Below are positions 43,032 through 52,182 of a DNA stretch of 64,000 bases, one piece after another. The notes under the pieces were generated by a model. The model had not been told where the DNA came from, did no database searches, and worked only from the letters and a program-made list of their open reading frames with translations. How positions within the stretch are numbered: the first letter of the stretch is position 1; each line of letters opens with the position of its first letter. A program made the position numbers and the translations under genes. Source of the DNA: Clostridia bacterium (GTDB taxonomy: Bacteria > Bacillota > Clostridia > Christensenellales > CAG-138); assembly GCA_017523925.1 (NCBI GenBank), contig JAFWVQ010000066.1:1-64000 (forward strand), written 5' to 3'.

Positions 43032-43961
43032 ATGAACGATCCTGTATCCATTCTCAAGGAACTCAAAAAAGCCGTCGTGGGCAAGGACGAGGTGCTCACC
43101 ATGGCGCTTATTTCGATACTTGCCCGCGGTCATATCCTCATCGAGGATATCCCCGGCGTCGGCAAGACCACCATGGCGCTTGCTTTCAGCAAGGCGCTCG
43201 GACTCGACTATCAGCGAGTGCAGTTCACGCCCGACGTTCTGCCCTCGGATATCGTCGGCTTCTCCCTTTACGACAAGCAGTCCGGCAAGATGGTCTATAA
43301 GCCCGGCGCGATCCTCTGCAACCTCTTCCTTGCGGACGAGCTGAACCGCGCCACGAGCCGCACCCAGAGCGCGCTGCTCGAGGCCATGGAGGAGGGCAGC
43401 GTAACGGTGGACGGCGAGACCCACGCGGTGCCCGATCCGTTCATTGTTATCGCCACCCAGAACCCCGTCGGCTCCAGCGGCACCCAGCTTCTGCCCGAAT
43501 CCCAGCTCGACCGCTTCATGGTCAAGCTTTCGCTCGGCTACCCCGACCCGAACCACGAGCTCGATCTGCTCACAAGAAAGCAGCTCGGCAATCCGCTTGA
43601 AACGGTGAACTGCGTTGCAAACAGGCAGGAGCTTGCCGAGATGCGCCGCGACGTGGACAGGGTCTACACCGATAAAAAGATCCTCGACTACACTATCAGG
43701 CTTTCAAACGCCTCCCGCGCGCACGAATCCCTCGTTCACGGCGCAAGTCCCCGCGCTTCGCTCGCGGTCATCGCGATGGCAAAGGCGGCTGCATGGGTGC
43801 AGAACCGCGACTACGTCGTTCCGGACGACGTGGAGCTGATCTACCCCTACACGGTCGCGCACCGTCTTGTGCTGTCGCCCGAGGCGAAGTCCTCCGGCAA
43901 GACCCAGATGGCCGTGCTCGACGAGATCCTTTCAAGGACCCCCGCTCCCTCAGTAAAATAA
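43032..43961 (+). CDS. MoxR-type AAA+ ATPase
   Basis: 309 aa. Walker A GVGKTT (near 42-47), FTPDVLPSDIVGF, Walker B LFLADELNRA (near 98-107), RTQSALLEAMEEG, sensor ATQNPV and SQLDRFM are the classic MoxR set. MoxR proteins act as chaperones with von Willebrand or DUF58 partners. GGAGGAAAC precedes the ATG. Its stop overlaps the DUF58 start by one base, forming the usual MoxR-DUF58-transglutaminase operon. Confidence 0.95.
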   Translation: MNDPVSILKELKKAVVGKDEVLTMALISILARGHILIEDIPGVGKTTMALAFSKALGLDYQRVQFTPDVLPSDIVGFSLYDKQSGKMVYKPGAILCNLFLADELNRATSRTQSALLEAMEEGSVTVDGETHAVPDPFIVIATQNPVGSSGTQLLPESQLDRFMVKLSLGYPDPNHELDLLTRKQLGNPLETVNCVANRQELAEMRRDVDRVYTDKKILDYTIRLSNASRAHESLVHGASPRASLAVIAMAKAAAWVQNRDYVVPDDVELIYPYTVAHRLVLSPEAKSSGKTQMAVLDEILSRTPAPSVK

Positions 43962-44914
43962 TGGCGGTTCGGCGTATAATCTACATAGCGCTGCTCGCAC
44001 TTGCCGCGCTGTATCATTTCGCCTACGGACAGTATGCAACGCACTACATACTGATATTTTTCCTGTGCCTTCCCCTGCTCTCCCTGCTCGTTAGCCTGCC
44101 CGCCGCGCTCACCTCCCGCGCTTCGCTCATCAGCGGAATTGACGTGCATCGAAACGGCGAGGGCAGCGTGCTTCTTGAGCTTGAATGCAGATTCTTCCTG
44201 CCCCCCGAGGCATGGCGCGTAACGGTTGAGGAAAAGAACCTCTTCACCGGCGACAGCGGCGAGCCCCGCACCATAAACGCCGGCTGCACGAGCAAGCTCA
44301 CCAGGAGCTTCCATCCCGACACTTCGCGGCTCGGCACCGTGCGCTACCGCATAAAAAAAGCCCGGATCTACGATTATCTCGGGCTGTTTTCCATACCCGT
44401 CAAAAGAAGCGGCGCCGCGGAATTCACCGTTTTGCCCGATATCGAGCGTCCGGATCCCGAGCCCGAGCTCGACGATCCCGCAACGCTTCACTTCAAGCCC
44501 AAGCCCCTCGGCTTCTCCGAGGAGCACGAGCTTCGCGAATACCGCGCCGGCGATCCGCTGAACCTTGTTCACTGGAAGCTCTCGGGCAAGATGGATGAGC
44601 TCATAATCCGCGAGCCGCAGGAGGTGATCAGAAAGAATATCGTGCTTTCGGTCGACCTTCCCGGCAGTTACAGGGATCAGCAGAGCGTTATCGAGCAGCT
44701 TCGGTATCTCAGCGAGGAGCTTATGGAGAAGGAGATCCCCTACAAGCTCGTTTTCGGCTCGGAAAAGCTCGATATCACCTCAAACGATGAATTCAACGAG
44801 TTCATTAAGGCGAGGCTCTCATCGCCCATGCGCGCCGTCTACGCTCCCGGCGTTCCCCTCGGAGGGGACGCGCTTATCTACCGCATCCGTCCTTCAAAGG
44901 GGGTGGAAGCATGA
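43961..44914 (+). CDS. DUF58 domain membrane protein
   Basis: 317 aa. Two membrane helices at the start (about 5-45), a beta-rich outside-like segment and the DUF58 motif LREYRAGDPLNLVHWKLSGKMDELIIRE (shown in part, near 190-217), which is the family signature (YxxGDxxxxIhWk). The start ATG shares its A with the stop of the moxR gene (43961). It overlaps the next gene by 4 bases. Probably involved with MoxR in assembling or modifying surface proteins. Confidence 0.92.
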   Translation: MAVRRIIYIALLALAALYHFAYGQYATHYILIFFLCLPLLSLLVSLPAALTSRASLISGIDVHRNGEGSVLLELECRFFLPPEAWRVTVEEKNLFTGDSGEPRTINAGCTSKLTRSFHPDTSRLGTVRYRIKKARIYDYLGLFSIPVKRSGAAEFTVLPDIERPDPEPELDDPATLHFKPKPLGFSEEHELREYRAGDPLNLVHWKLSGKMDELIIREPQEVIRKNIVLSVDLPGSYRDQQSVIEQLRYLSEELMEKEIPYKLVFGSEKLDITSNDEFNEFIKARLSSPMRAVYAPGVPLGGDALIYRIRPSKGVEA

Positions 44915-47127
44915 GCAAATCAAAGCTGAAACCGTATTGGAGTATAATCGTGAGCACCCTGCTCGTCAGCTGCGGCGTGCTCGCGGCCGTGCTTACAGTG
45001 CCGAGCGCATACAATGTTAAGTTCGAGATCGCCACCGTCGTCTACGTGGGCATCCTGCTTTCGCTGATCCTCTGCGCGGTGCTCCATCTCGTTAAAAGGC
45101 CGCTTATTCCGATACTGATCCTCCTTTTGGCTCTAGCGGTCTACGTGTATTTGGATTGGCATTCCATCAAAACGGGCTTCAAGATCATCTACTATGCGAT
45201 AATGAAGCCGCCGACCTCCATATTGCCGTTTTTGCCGGTCCCGAAGGATCCCGCCATATCGGAGCCGCACGCATCCGGCTACGTTACCGCGCTTTTGACG
45301 GCGGCGGCGGCGCTTGCATCGCTGCTCGTTTCGCTTGCTGTGGTCAAGAGCCGCTCGCCCCTTCCCGCCATAGTGGTGCTGCTGCCGTCCGTGTTCCTCA
45401 GCATGATCTACACGGACTGCTCGCCCGCGCTGTATTCCGTCATACTTCTCGTGATCTACCTGGGCGGCGTGCTGCTCATAAGCGGCATCATCGGCAAAAC
45501 GAAAAAGCATGCGGTTGCAAGGCTCGTTTTCCTCATTCTGCTTGCGGCGCTGGCCTTCGTGCTGTGCGCGCTCTCGCCGGAAAAGGATTTCGTTCCCATC
45601 CCCTATGAGCAAAGGCAGTACATCCTCGGCGAGCGTTTCGGGCGCGTTCAGGACGGCGTGCTCTCGCTGTTTTCAAGCAACCCCAAGGAATACGGGCTCA
45701 GCTCGATAAACGATCGCCTTTTGAACGATTCCAAGGCCTTCTCCGTCAGCTCCACCGCGCCCGGCACCTTCCTCATGCGCACCCACTCCTACGGCCTGTA
45801 TAAAAACAACGGCTTTGTCGCCTCGCCCGAATACGGCGGCGAGTGGCCGTCCATGCGGGCGCTCGGACTCACGCAGGTCCGGCAGCAGAGCAAGCGGGAG
45901 ACCATCTCCGTACACGGCGCATTCACAAACGAGCGCTTGGTGCCATACGGCTTCCTGGATTCACTCATCAAGGTGGAGGAGGGCTTCGTTCGCTCCTACG
46001 GCGAAACCTCTTACGCCTGGAGCTTCCTGCCCGATCTGCGCTTTACGCCCGTTGACGGCGGCAAGACGGAGAGCGAATACTACATGTTTGCGCTGAACAG
46101 CTATACCATGCCCGGCGGCAAACAGAAGGATGAGCTTATCAAGCTCATGGACAAAAGCTTCCCCGTGGTTCTCGGCAGCGCACAAACTCTCTCCGAGCAC
46201 GTCGATCACCTCAAAAGGAGCGATGTATATAGGGCGGCGATCACCGTTGCAGAAAAGGTGCGCGGCTTTGGCTCCTACTCTCTCACCCCCGGCGCAACGC
46301 CTAGGGGCAGGGATCCGATCGAATACTTCCTCTCGGAAAACAAGCTGGGCTACTGCGTCCACTACGCCTCCACGACCGCCGCATTCCTTCAGGCGCTGGA
46401 TATTCCCGCCCGATTCACGATAGGCTACCGGGTGGACGTAGCCGAGGCGGATACCTGGCAGGACGTTCCCAAGGATGCTTCCCACGCATGGGTCGAGATA
46501 TACATCAAGGGCGTCGGCTGGGTGCCGATCGAGTGTACCCCCGGCTTCTCCACGGCGAACGGCTATTCACCGGCTCAGGGCAACTACGCCGAGCCCACGC
46601 CCACGCCCGAGCCCACGCCCGAGCCCACGCCCGAGCCGGATGCACGCGAGACCAGGGTGCCCTTGACCGACGAGCCCGACGAGATCGTGAAGCCCTCGCG
46701 CAATCCGCGTGAGACCGTAACGCCCGCGCCCACCGCCACGCCGAAGCCCGGCGGAAGCGGCGGAAACGGCGGAAGCGGCGGCGGAGGAAGCTTCAACCCG
46801 CTGTGGCTGCTGATACCGCTCGGCGCGATCGCGCTTTGGCTGCTCATCGGCTTCATCGTGAACAGGATACGCAGGCTGCGCTTCGAGCAGAGCGACCCGA
46901 ATGCCGCTGTGCTCAGCATGCTCCGCTATTTGAGAAGGCTTGAGCGCTTCGGCATGCCTCCCGAGCCGGACGCAAAGGAGATCGGCGAGGAGGCGGTGTT
47001 CTCGAATCACTCGATGAGCGCCAAGCAGAAGCGGCTTATCGAGCGCTGCGCAGAAGTGCGCCGCTCCGCCTTCAAGGGAAAGCCACTGAAGCGCCTGCTG
47101 CTCAGAAGGATCATCTTCCTGCTGTAA
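44911..47127 (+). CDS. TgpA-like membrane transglutaminase
   Basis: 738 aa. Several membrane helices (about 10-230), an extracellular part, a transglutaminase-like core (about 440-560) with catalytic Cys in LGYCVHYASTTAAFLQAL, His in DASHAWVEIY and Asp/Glu in the WVPIECTPGF region, then a Pro/Thr/Glu repeat linker (TPTPEPTPEPTPEP, about 565-620) and Gly-rich stretch, a membrane helix (about 632-652) and a cytoplasmic DUF4129-like end. This is the third member of the moxR-DUF58-tgpA operon. It starts ATGA, overlapping the DUF58 gene by 4 bases. Confidence 0.93.
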   Translation: MSKSKLKPYWSIIVSTLLVSCGVLAAVLTVPSAYNVKFEIATVVYVGILLSLILCAVLHLVKRPLIPILILLLALAVYVYLDWHSIKTGFKIIYYAIMKPPTSILPFLPVPKDPAISEPHASGYVTALLTAAAALASLLVSLAVVKSRSPLPAIVVLLPSVFLSMIYTDCSPALYSVILLVIYLGGVLLISGIIGKTKKHAVARLVFLILLAALAFVLCALSPEKDFVPIPYEQRQYILGERFGRVQDGVLSLFSSNPKEYGLSSINDRLLNDSKAFSVSSTAPGTFLMRTHSYGLYKNNGFVASPEYGGEWPSMRALGLTQVRQQSKRETISVHGAFTNERLVPYGFLDSLIKVEEGFVRSYGETSYAWSFLPDLRFTPVDGGKTESEYYMFALNSYTMPGGKQKDELIKLMDKSFPVVLGSAQTLSEHVDHLKRSDVYRAAITVAEKVRGFGSYSLTPGATPRGRDPIEYFLSENKLGYCVHYASTTAAFLQALDIPARFTIGYRVDVAEADTWQDVPKDASHAWVEIYIKGVGWVPIECTPGFSTANGYSPAQGNYAEPTPTPEPTPEPTPEPDARETRVPLTDEPDEIVKPSRNPRETVTPAPTATPKPGGSGGNGGSGGGGSFNPLWLLIPLGAIALWLLIGFIVNRIRRLRFEQSDPNAAVLSMLRYLRRLERFGMPPEPDAKEIGEEAVFSNHSMSAKQKRLIERCAEVRRSAFKGKPLKRLLLRRIIFLL

Positions 47128-47154
47128 CGGCGGCTCAACTCTCCCATTAACGGC

Positions 47155-47199
47155 AAAACGCTCCCCCGACAAAGCGTCGGGAGAGCGTTTTTTCGTTTT
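47155..47199. terminator. terminator between tgpA-like gene and small terminase-like gene
   Basis: AAAACGCTCCCCCGAC and GTCGGGAGAGCGTTTT pair with a short bulge and an AAAGC loop, with T-runs on the + strand and A-runs on the other side, so it serves both convergent genes. Confidence 0.88.
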
Positions 47200-47202
47200 G
47201 TG

Positions 47203-47448
47203 TCAATCCGCAAAGCCCTCGGGCATATTCTCGAAGATAACGCGGATGCAGTCATCCTCCGCCTTTTCGGGCTGGGAGCGGATATAGTCGAGCAGCGCCT
47301 TTACCGCGCTGAGCCTGTCCGAAGGCTTGAGCTCCGTGTCGTTCACCATGGAGATAATGGTGTCCAGCGCGAGCTTCCTAAGCTTCTTTTCGCTCGTTGG
47401 GCTGCTTCGCCTTCGCTTGACGGACGTGCTTTCGTTATCGGGGCTCAT
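47203..47448 (-). CDS. small terminase-like or DNA-binding phage protein
   Basis: 81 aa. A basic start (TSVKRRRSSPTSEKKLRK) and two helices, LALDTIISMVNDTELKPSDRLSAVKALLDYIRSQ (in part), closely resemble the pattern of small-terminase-type proteins (a helix, KPSDRLKAA, LLDY). GGGAG 10 bases before the ATG. It faces away from the large-terminase gene 508 bp distant, unusual for a terS-terL pair. Assignment is by pattern only. Confidence 0.55.
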   Translation of the reverse strand: MSPDNESTSVKRRRSSPTSEKKLRKLALDTIISMVNDTELKPSDRLSAVKALLDYIRSQPEKAEDDCIRVIFENMPEGFAD

Positions 47449-47956
47449 GCTTATAAACTCCCTTCACCTCTCTTGCCTTCTCGGTGCCATCCATATCTAT
47501 TATACCATGAAACGGGCGCATCGGGCAAAGCCGCCCGGGGCTCACCGAACGCCCTCGCGCGCGCGATACCACGGCGCGCCGCCGCTGTCAATATGCACCC
47601 GATGCATTTTTACGCACAGCCTAAGCCCGCTTCGCGCTTGTTCGACCGAAGCGAAAAATGATAAAATAGTATTAGGGAGGCAGTTTTGCCCCCTCAAAAC
47701 TTAATACAGCCAACGCAGAGCTTTGCGCCGCCCCGACCCCATGTTTCGCCCCTCGCCGCGACCCCATTCGGCGCGGGGATACCGTTAGATCGAGCATCAT
47801 TTATCCACGCATTTTCAAAGCATTTCGACCGGCACTTTTTCTCGGGCTCGGAGCGGTGCAAAAGCGCGAAGATCAAGTACCGCCGCAAAAAAGCGCGGTA
47901 TTACCCATAAATACTATTATAGATCGGAATCCAAAACGGAATAGGGGATGAAGCAT
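47449..47956. other. 508-bp divergent intergenic region before the large terminase
   Basis: A possible + strand promoter TTGTTC (47638-47643), 18 bases, TAAAAT (47662-47667) with a following GGGAGG at 47676-47681. A short reading frame at 47686-47910 follows it but has no protein-like composition. GC-poor blocks alternate with GC-rich ones. No repressor-type gene or operator was identified here. Confidence 0.5.
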
Positions 47957-49309
47957 ATGGATCTTATCCTGCACGGCGAGCCGAATGCGCGGCAAAGGGA
48001 ATTCTTCCTCTCCCGCGCAAGGCACACGGCCTACGGCGGTGCGCGCGGCGGCGGCAAGAGCTGGGCGATGCGAAGAAAGCTCGTTCTGCTCGCGCTCCGC
48101 TACCCGAATCTGAACCTGCTTCTTCTGCGCCGCACCCTGCCCGAGCTGCGCGAAAACCATATCGTGCCGCTTCAAAGGGAGCTCTACGGCGCGGCGGACT
48201 ACAACGGCACCGAGCGCGTTTTCCGCTTCCCGAACGGCTCGCGCATCAAGCTCGGCTACTGCGACAGCGCACAGGACGTTTACCAGTACCAGGGGCAGGA
48301 ATACGCGGTGATCGGCATGGAGGAGGCAACGCATTTCACCGAGGAGCAGATGCGCTTTCTGACCACCTGCAACCGCACCACGCGCAAGGATTTCTCCCCG
48401 AGGATGTACTACACCTGCAACCCCGGCAACGTGGGTCACGCATGGGTGAAGCGGCTTTTTATCGACAGGGAGTACACTTCGGCCGAGAACCCCGAGGACT
48501 ATCTTTTTATCCCCGCGCGCATCTACGACAACGCCGCGCTTATGAACGCCGACCCGGGCTATGTGCGCCAGCTCATGGCGCTGCCCGAGGAGCTTAGGCG
48601 GGCGCATCTCGAGGGGGATTGGGACGTGCACGCGGGGCAGTATTTCCGCGAGTTTTCAAGGGAAAAGCATGTTATACAGCCGTTTGAGATACCCAAAAGC
48701 TGGCGGCGCTTCCGCTCGATGGACTGGGGCTACAACGACCCCTGCTGCGTGCTCTGGCATGCGGTGGACGGCGAAGGCAGGGTCTTCACCTACCGCGAGC
48801 TCTACGTTCGCTATATGCGCGCCGATCTCGTGGCAAACGAGGTGAAGAAGCTTTCCGAGGGCGAGAATATCGCCTACACCGTGGCATCGCCCGATATGTG
48901 GCAAAAACGGGGCGCACTGCTTGCATCAAGCGGCGGCTTCGAGGGCGAAACGCTTGCGGAGCTGTTCTCTTCAAGCGGGCTTGCGCTGACCCCGGCGGAT
49001 AATTCGCGCATCGCGGGCTGGAACCGCATCCGCGAATACCTCGCCATGAAGCCCGACGGCTTCGGCGGCGAAAGACCGATGTGGCAATGCTTTGAAAACT
49101 GCACGAACCTTATTCGCCAGCTTCCGATGCTCGAGTTCGACAGGCTGAACCGCGAGGACGCCGCCGACGGCAACGACCACGCGCCCGAGGCGCTGCGCTA
49201 CGGCCTTATGAGCCGCCCTCACGGCAATCTCGAGCCCGTGATCATCAAGAAAAAAGCCTACGATCCGCTGAGCCTGCCCGAAGCGGGGGCGAGCTGGTAC
49301 TCCTCATGA
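47957..49309 (+). CDS. phage terminase large subunit
   Basis: 450 aa. ATPase domain: Walker A GGARGGGKS (27-35), Walker B VIGMEEATHF (near 113-122) and coupling TTCNRTTR/CNPGN motif. Nuclease domain from about 235: RSMDWGYNDPC (first Asp), VASPDMWQKRG and a final NDHAPEALRYGLMS with the last Asp. AGGGGA 9 bases before ATG 47957 makes this start better than the ATG at 47948. It packages DNA into the capsid with the portal encoded next. Intact reading frame. Confidence 0.92.
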   Translation: MDLILHGEPNARQREFFLSRARHTAYGGARGGGKSWAMRRKLVLLALRYPNLNLLLLRRTLPELRENHIVPLQRELYGAADYNGTERVFRFPNGSRIKLGYCDSAQDVYQYQGQEYAVIGMEEATHFTEEQMRFLTTCNRTTRKDFSPRMYYTCNPGNVGHAWVKRLFIDREYTSAENPEDYLFIPARIYDNAALMNADPGYVRQLMALPEELRRAHLEGDWDVHAGQYFREFSREKHVIQPFEIPKSWRRFRSMDWGYNDPCCVLWHAVDGEGRVFTYRELYVRYMRADLVANEVKKLSEGENIAYTVASPDMWQKRGALLASSGGFEGETLAELFSSSGLALTPADNSRIAGWNRIREYLAMKPDGFGGERPMWQCFENCTNLIRQLPMLEFDRLNREDAADGNDHAPEALRYGLMSRPHGNLEPVIIKKKAYDPLSLPEAGASWYSS

Positions 49310-49311
49310 TA

Positions 49312-49358
49312 TAGTGAATAGTGAATAGTTGACGTTGAAATTCCTACGGAATTTCTTC
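49312..49358. repeat. dispersed repeat copy 5
   Basis: TAGTGAATAGTGAATAGTTGACG followed by GAAATTCC-TAC-GGAATTTC (49337-49355). Same orientation as copies 3 and 4. It lies between the large terminase and portal genes, where phages normally have no spacer. Confidence 0.82.
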
Positions 49359-49406
49359 ATATTTATACCAAGTAAGTGAACAGCAAAGACAAAGAAAGGA
49401 ACGGAT

Positions 49407-51092
49407 ATGAAAGAGAAGATAGAAAAAAGCTTCAGCCCGGTTTACGGTGCGGCGGCACGACCCATCGCATCAAAGACCAAGGCCGAGGAGACCGAGGCGC
49501 TTTACGCGCTTTTCAACGAGTTCTACACCGCCTACGCGGGCGAGCGCGCAAGGCTCGACAAATGCGAAAGGATGTATCGGGGCGAGCATTGGTACGACGT
49601 GCCGCTCGGCGAGAAGGGCGAGCCGCGCCCCGTTACGCCGGTTTTGCAGAGCACGATAGAGAACGTTCGCGCCGACCTTGTGGACTACCTGCCCGAGGCG
49701 ATAGTCAGCTCCGACGCGCCCGAATACGACGCACTTTCGGAGATATTCACCCAGATCATCCACGAAAACCATCTGCGCTGCGCCTACGACGAGGAGTATC
49801 TCAAGATGACGCACGATCTGCTCGTGGGCGGCTACGGCGTACAGCAGATCGGCTTCGATGAAGCGGCGAACGGCGGCATGGGCGGCGCGTACATAAGCCA
49901 CGTGGACGCGCGAAGCGTGCTGTTCGACCCGCTTGCAAGCGAACTTCAGGACGGCAGGGCGGTTTTCAAGTTCACCCACCACACGCGAGACTGGTTTACT
50001 CAGCACTACCCCGACAAGGCGGCGGAGCTTCGCGAGGACGGCTTCATGTTCGACACGCCCGAGGAGCAGCTTCTGACCGCAGACTGCGAAAAGACCATTC
50101 TTCTGATCGAATGCTGGCGCAGGGTGTACGATGCAAAGCGCGAAAAGTACGCCGTTCACATGATGCTGCTTGCTGGCGGCATGATGCTTGAGGACAGCCG
50201 CGACACGCGCCCCGATGGGTATTTTTCGCACGGCGAGTATCCGTTCGTGATAACAAAGCTGTTTGAGCGCAAGGGAAGCTGCCTCGGCTACGGCTTCGTG
50301 GATATGTTTGAAACAAGCCAGCGCAATTCGGATAAGCTCGATCAGATCGTGATGAAGAATGCGCTGCTTGCAAGCCACAACAAGCTTCTTATTACGGGCG
50401 CAAGCGGCTTTGATCCCGCCGATCTGCGCGATTGGTCGAAGGAGGTGCATCAGGGCGACAATCTAAACGGCATCTCGTGGTTCGCCACCGCTCCCCTGCC
50501 CTCGTATATGCTGCACTACATCGCAGAGATGCGCAACTCCATCAAGGAGGAATCCGGCGCGAACGAATTCGCGCGCGGCATGACCCATGCGGGCGTAACG
50601 AGCGGAACGGCGATCGCCGCGCTGCAGGAAGCCTCGAGCAAGCGCTCGCGCATGGCGGCAAGGAATATCCACGCCGCATTCCGCAAGGCGGTTTGCCAGG
50701 AGATCGAGATCGAGCGCGAATTCACGCTTCGAGCGCGCTGCGAAAAGAGCCTTGCATCGATAGGCGCCGAGATGGGCATGGATGCGCGCGCCGCGAATAT
50801 CGCCAAGCTTTCCGCAATAGAAAAAGCGCTGGATCGGCTTGAAGATCTGCCCGCCGAGTTTCGGATAACGGTCAAGGTGGTCAAGGAAAACGCCTTCTCC
50901 GTGCTGAACAACAACGAAACCGTTTTCCGCCTCGTTTCCGCCGGCATGATAACGCCGGACGTGGGCTTGCAGCTGCTTATCTTCGACGGCAAGGATCAGG
51001 CCGTTCAGCTTATGAAGGCAAAGGCGCTTGAAATGGCGCTTGCGGCGGCAGCGGGCGCGGACGGCATGAATAACGGCAATAATACGCCGTAA
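49407..51092 (+). CDS. phage portal protein
   Basis: 561 aa. ERARLDKCERMYRGEHWYDVP and TPVLQSTIENVRADLVDYLPEAIVSSD (both in part) are like the opening of podovirus P22-type portals. Middle parts DARSVLFDPLAS, GEYPFVITKLFERKGSCLGYGFVDMFE and AMRNSIKEESGANEFARGMT-like sequence, and the late helices with ASSKRSRMAARNIHAAFRKAV, follow the portal fold. A dodecameric ring in which DNA enters and leaves is expected. Directly after terL. AAAGGAACG precedes the ATG. Intact. Confidence 0.85.
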   Translation: MKEKIEKSFSPVYGAAARPIASKTKAEETEALYALFNEFYTAYAGERARLDKCERMYRGEHWYDVPLGEKGEPRPVTPVLQSTIENVRADLVDYLPEAIVSSDAPEYDALSEIFTQIIHENHLRCAYDEEYLKMTHDLLVGGYGVQQIGFDEAANGGMGGAYISHVDARSVLFDPLASELQDGRAVFKFTHHTRDWFTQHYPDKAAELREDGFMFDTPEEQLLTADCEKTILLIECWRRVYDAKREKYAVHMMLLAGGMMLEDSRDTRPDGYFSHGEYPFVITKLFERKGSCLGYGFVDMFETSQRNSDKLDQIVMKNALLASHNKLLITGASGFDPADLRDWSKEVHQGDNLNGISWFATAPLPSYMLHYIAEMRNSIKEESGANEFARGMTHAGVTSGTAIAALQEASSKRSRMAARNIHAAFRKAVCQEIEIEREFTLRARCEKSLASIGAEMGMDARAANIAKLSAIEKALDRLEDLPAEFRITVKVVKENAFSVLNNNETVFRLVSAGMITPDVGLQLLIFDGKDQAVQLMKAKALEMALAAAAGADGMNNGNNTP

Positions 51093-51110
51093 AAAGCGAA
51101 AAGGCGGTTA

Positions 51111-51140
51111 GATCCATGCCCGCCGAAAACCCGATGGATC
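51111..51140 (+). terminator. possible terminator after the portal gene
   Basis: GATCCAT (51111-51117) and ATGGATC (51134-51140) followed by TTCATGCGTTTTTCG. The portal gene therefore seems to be the last of its unit; no capsid gene follows here. Confidence 0.4.
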
Positions 51141-51297
51141 TTCATGCGTTTTTCGTCCATTCGCCGCTTCTTTGGTCGTATCCGTCCAAGGGGGCGGCGG
51201 TTTTTTGTTGCTTTGCGGTTATCGGCGGCGCGGCTTGCTCCGCTCTCCGCAAACAAGAAGAATTACCGCCGAGAATACAAATTTTCCGATAGCGGCA

Positions 51298-51327
51298 TTG
51301 CAGATCGTGCTTTCTTTATGTTATAAT
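51298..51327 (+). promoter_or_regulatory. promoter of the first duplicated lipoprotein gene
   Basis: TTGCAG (51298-51303), 18 bases, TATAAT (51322-51327), 109 bases before the start codon. Confidence 0.65.
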
Positions 51328-51435
51328 GCAAACAGCGGAGAGGCTTGTTGCAATTGAGCCCGCCGCTTGCGAAACCGTGCCTGCTAGTCTGTATCTGTTC
51401 CCGTAAAAGAAAGCTTTTGAAAGGATTTATGAGCA

Positions 51436-52128
51436 ATGAAAAAAAGAACCTCGTTTCCCCGTTTTTTCACCGCTGCCGCTCTGATACTGAGCATACTCGC
51501 GGGTGCGCTGCTTGTTTCCTGCGCCGGAAATAAAAAGGAGCCCGTTGTGCCGCCCGTACGCACGGCAGGCAAGTTGCTTATCGATTACTCCACAAGCATT
51601 GAGGAAAGGATGGCGGATGCCGTCGCTTACGTTCGCATCGGCGATTGGCTCGGTGATACGGATGATGTTTACGCTATGTATGAATTTGAGACGGTCGAGC
51701 TCATCAGGGGCGAGCTGCCCGAGGGTTCCGTGCTGCTTCAGGACGGATCGAGCACCGGCACGATTCCGAATTTTCCCCTTTTCACCGCCGTAAACGAGCT
51801 GCTTCTATTCTTGAAAAAATGCGGTGATTATACGAAAGAGCATCTAAACCTGCCGAATGATTCCTATTTTATCGGCGGCTCGTCCTATACCGTTTCGGAT
51901 ATCGTTACCCTCGAATCGGGTCAAAAATTTCTTCTCCCAAGGGAAAGTATGTTTGCAAACGGCGTGCTGCCCGGCGTTGCAAAAAGCATAGCTGCGGACA
52001 TCACGCTTCGCGAAAGCTGCCTTGATGAATTGAGGCAGGCGGACGAAATTTGGAACGATATTCCGCGAAGAAGCAACTACGTTTGCTATCTTGATAAGAT
52101 AATCGCCGCCATAAAGGCGCTCGGCTGA
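51436..52128 (+). CDS. predicted lipoprotein A of a duplicated pair
   Basis: 230 aa. Signal peptide MKKRTSFPRFFTAAALILSI followed by the lipobox region with Cys29. The mature part has AVAYVRIGDWLGDTDDVYAMYEFE, GSVLLQDGSSTG, FPLFTAVNELLLFLKK and NLPNDSYFI, all with matches in the paralog at 52490. No known family. GAAAGGA is placed at 51418-51424, and a nearby ATG (51430) reads a different, short frame. Its terminator and a copy of the polA promoter region follow. Confidence 0.8.
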   Translation: MKKRTSFPRFFTAAALILSILAGALLVSCAGNKKEPVVPPVRTAGKLLIDYSTSIEERMADAVAYVRIGDWLGDTDDVYAMYEFETVELIRGELPEGSVLLQDGSSTGTIPNFPLFTAVNELLLFLKKCGDYTKEHLNLPNDSYFIGGSSYTVSDIVTLESGQKFLLPRESMFANGVLPGVAKSIAADITLRESCLDELRQADEIWNDIPRRSNYVCYLDKIIAAIKALG

Positions 52129-52134
52129 TATTTC

Positions 52135-52158
52135 GCCCCGTTCATTCGGGGCTTTTTT
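52135..52158 (+). terminator. terminator of lipoprotein A gene
   Basis: GCCCCG-TTCATT-CGGGGC followed by TTTTTTC. Confidence 0.9.
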
Positions 52159-52182
52159 CTTTGTTTTCTCCCATTTTTTCAG

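Noticed and set aside
43793-43960. A longer start for the DUF58 protein inside the moxR gene
   Set aside because: The extension is the moxR gene read in another frame; the ATG at 43961 gives the normal membrane start.
47686-47910. A short + strand frame after a GGGAGG site before the large terminase
   Set aside because: The product has no regular structure pattern and is rich in Pro/His/Arg in a way typical of non-coding DNA. Left as part of the intergenic region.
30367-51092. A normal complete prophage
   Set aside because: No integrase, repressor, att repeats or tail-fibre genes were seen, and conserved host operons lie between the head genes.
51430-51533. Short frame starting ATGAGCAATGAA ahead of each lipoprotein gene
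   Set aside because: It is kept in both copies only because the leader DNA is duplicated; it diverges and loses length after the signal region.
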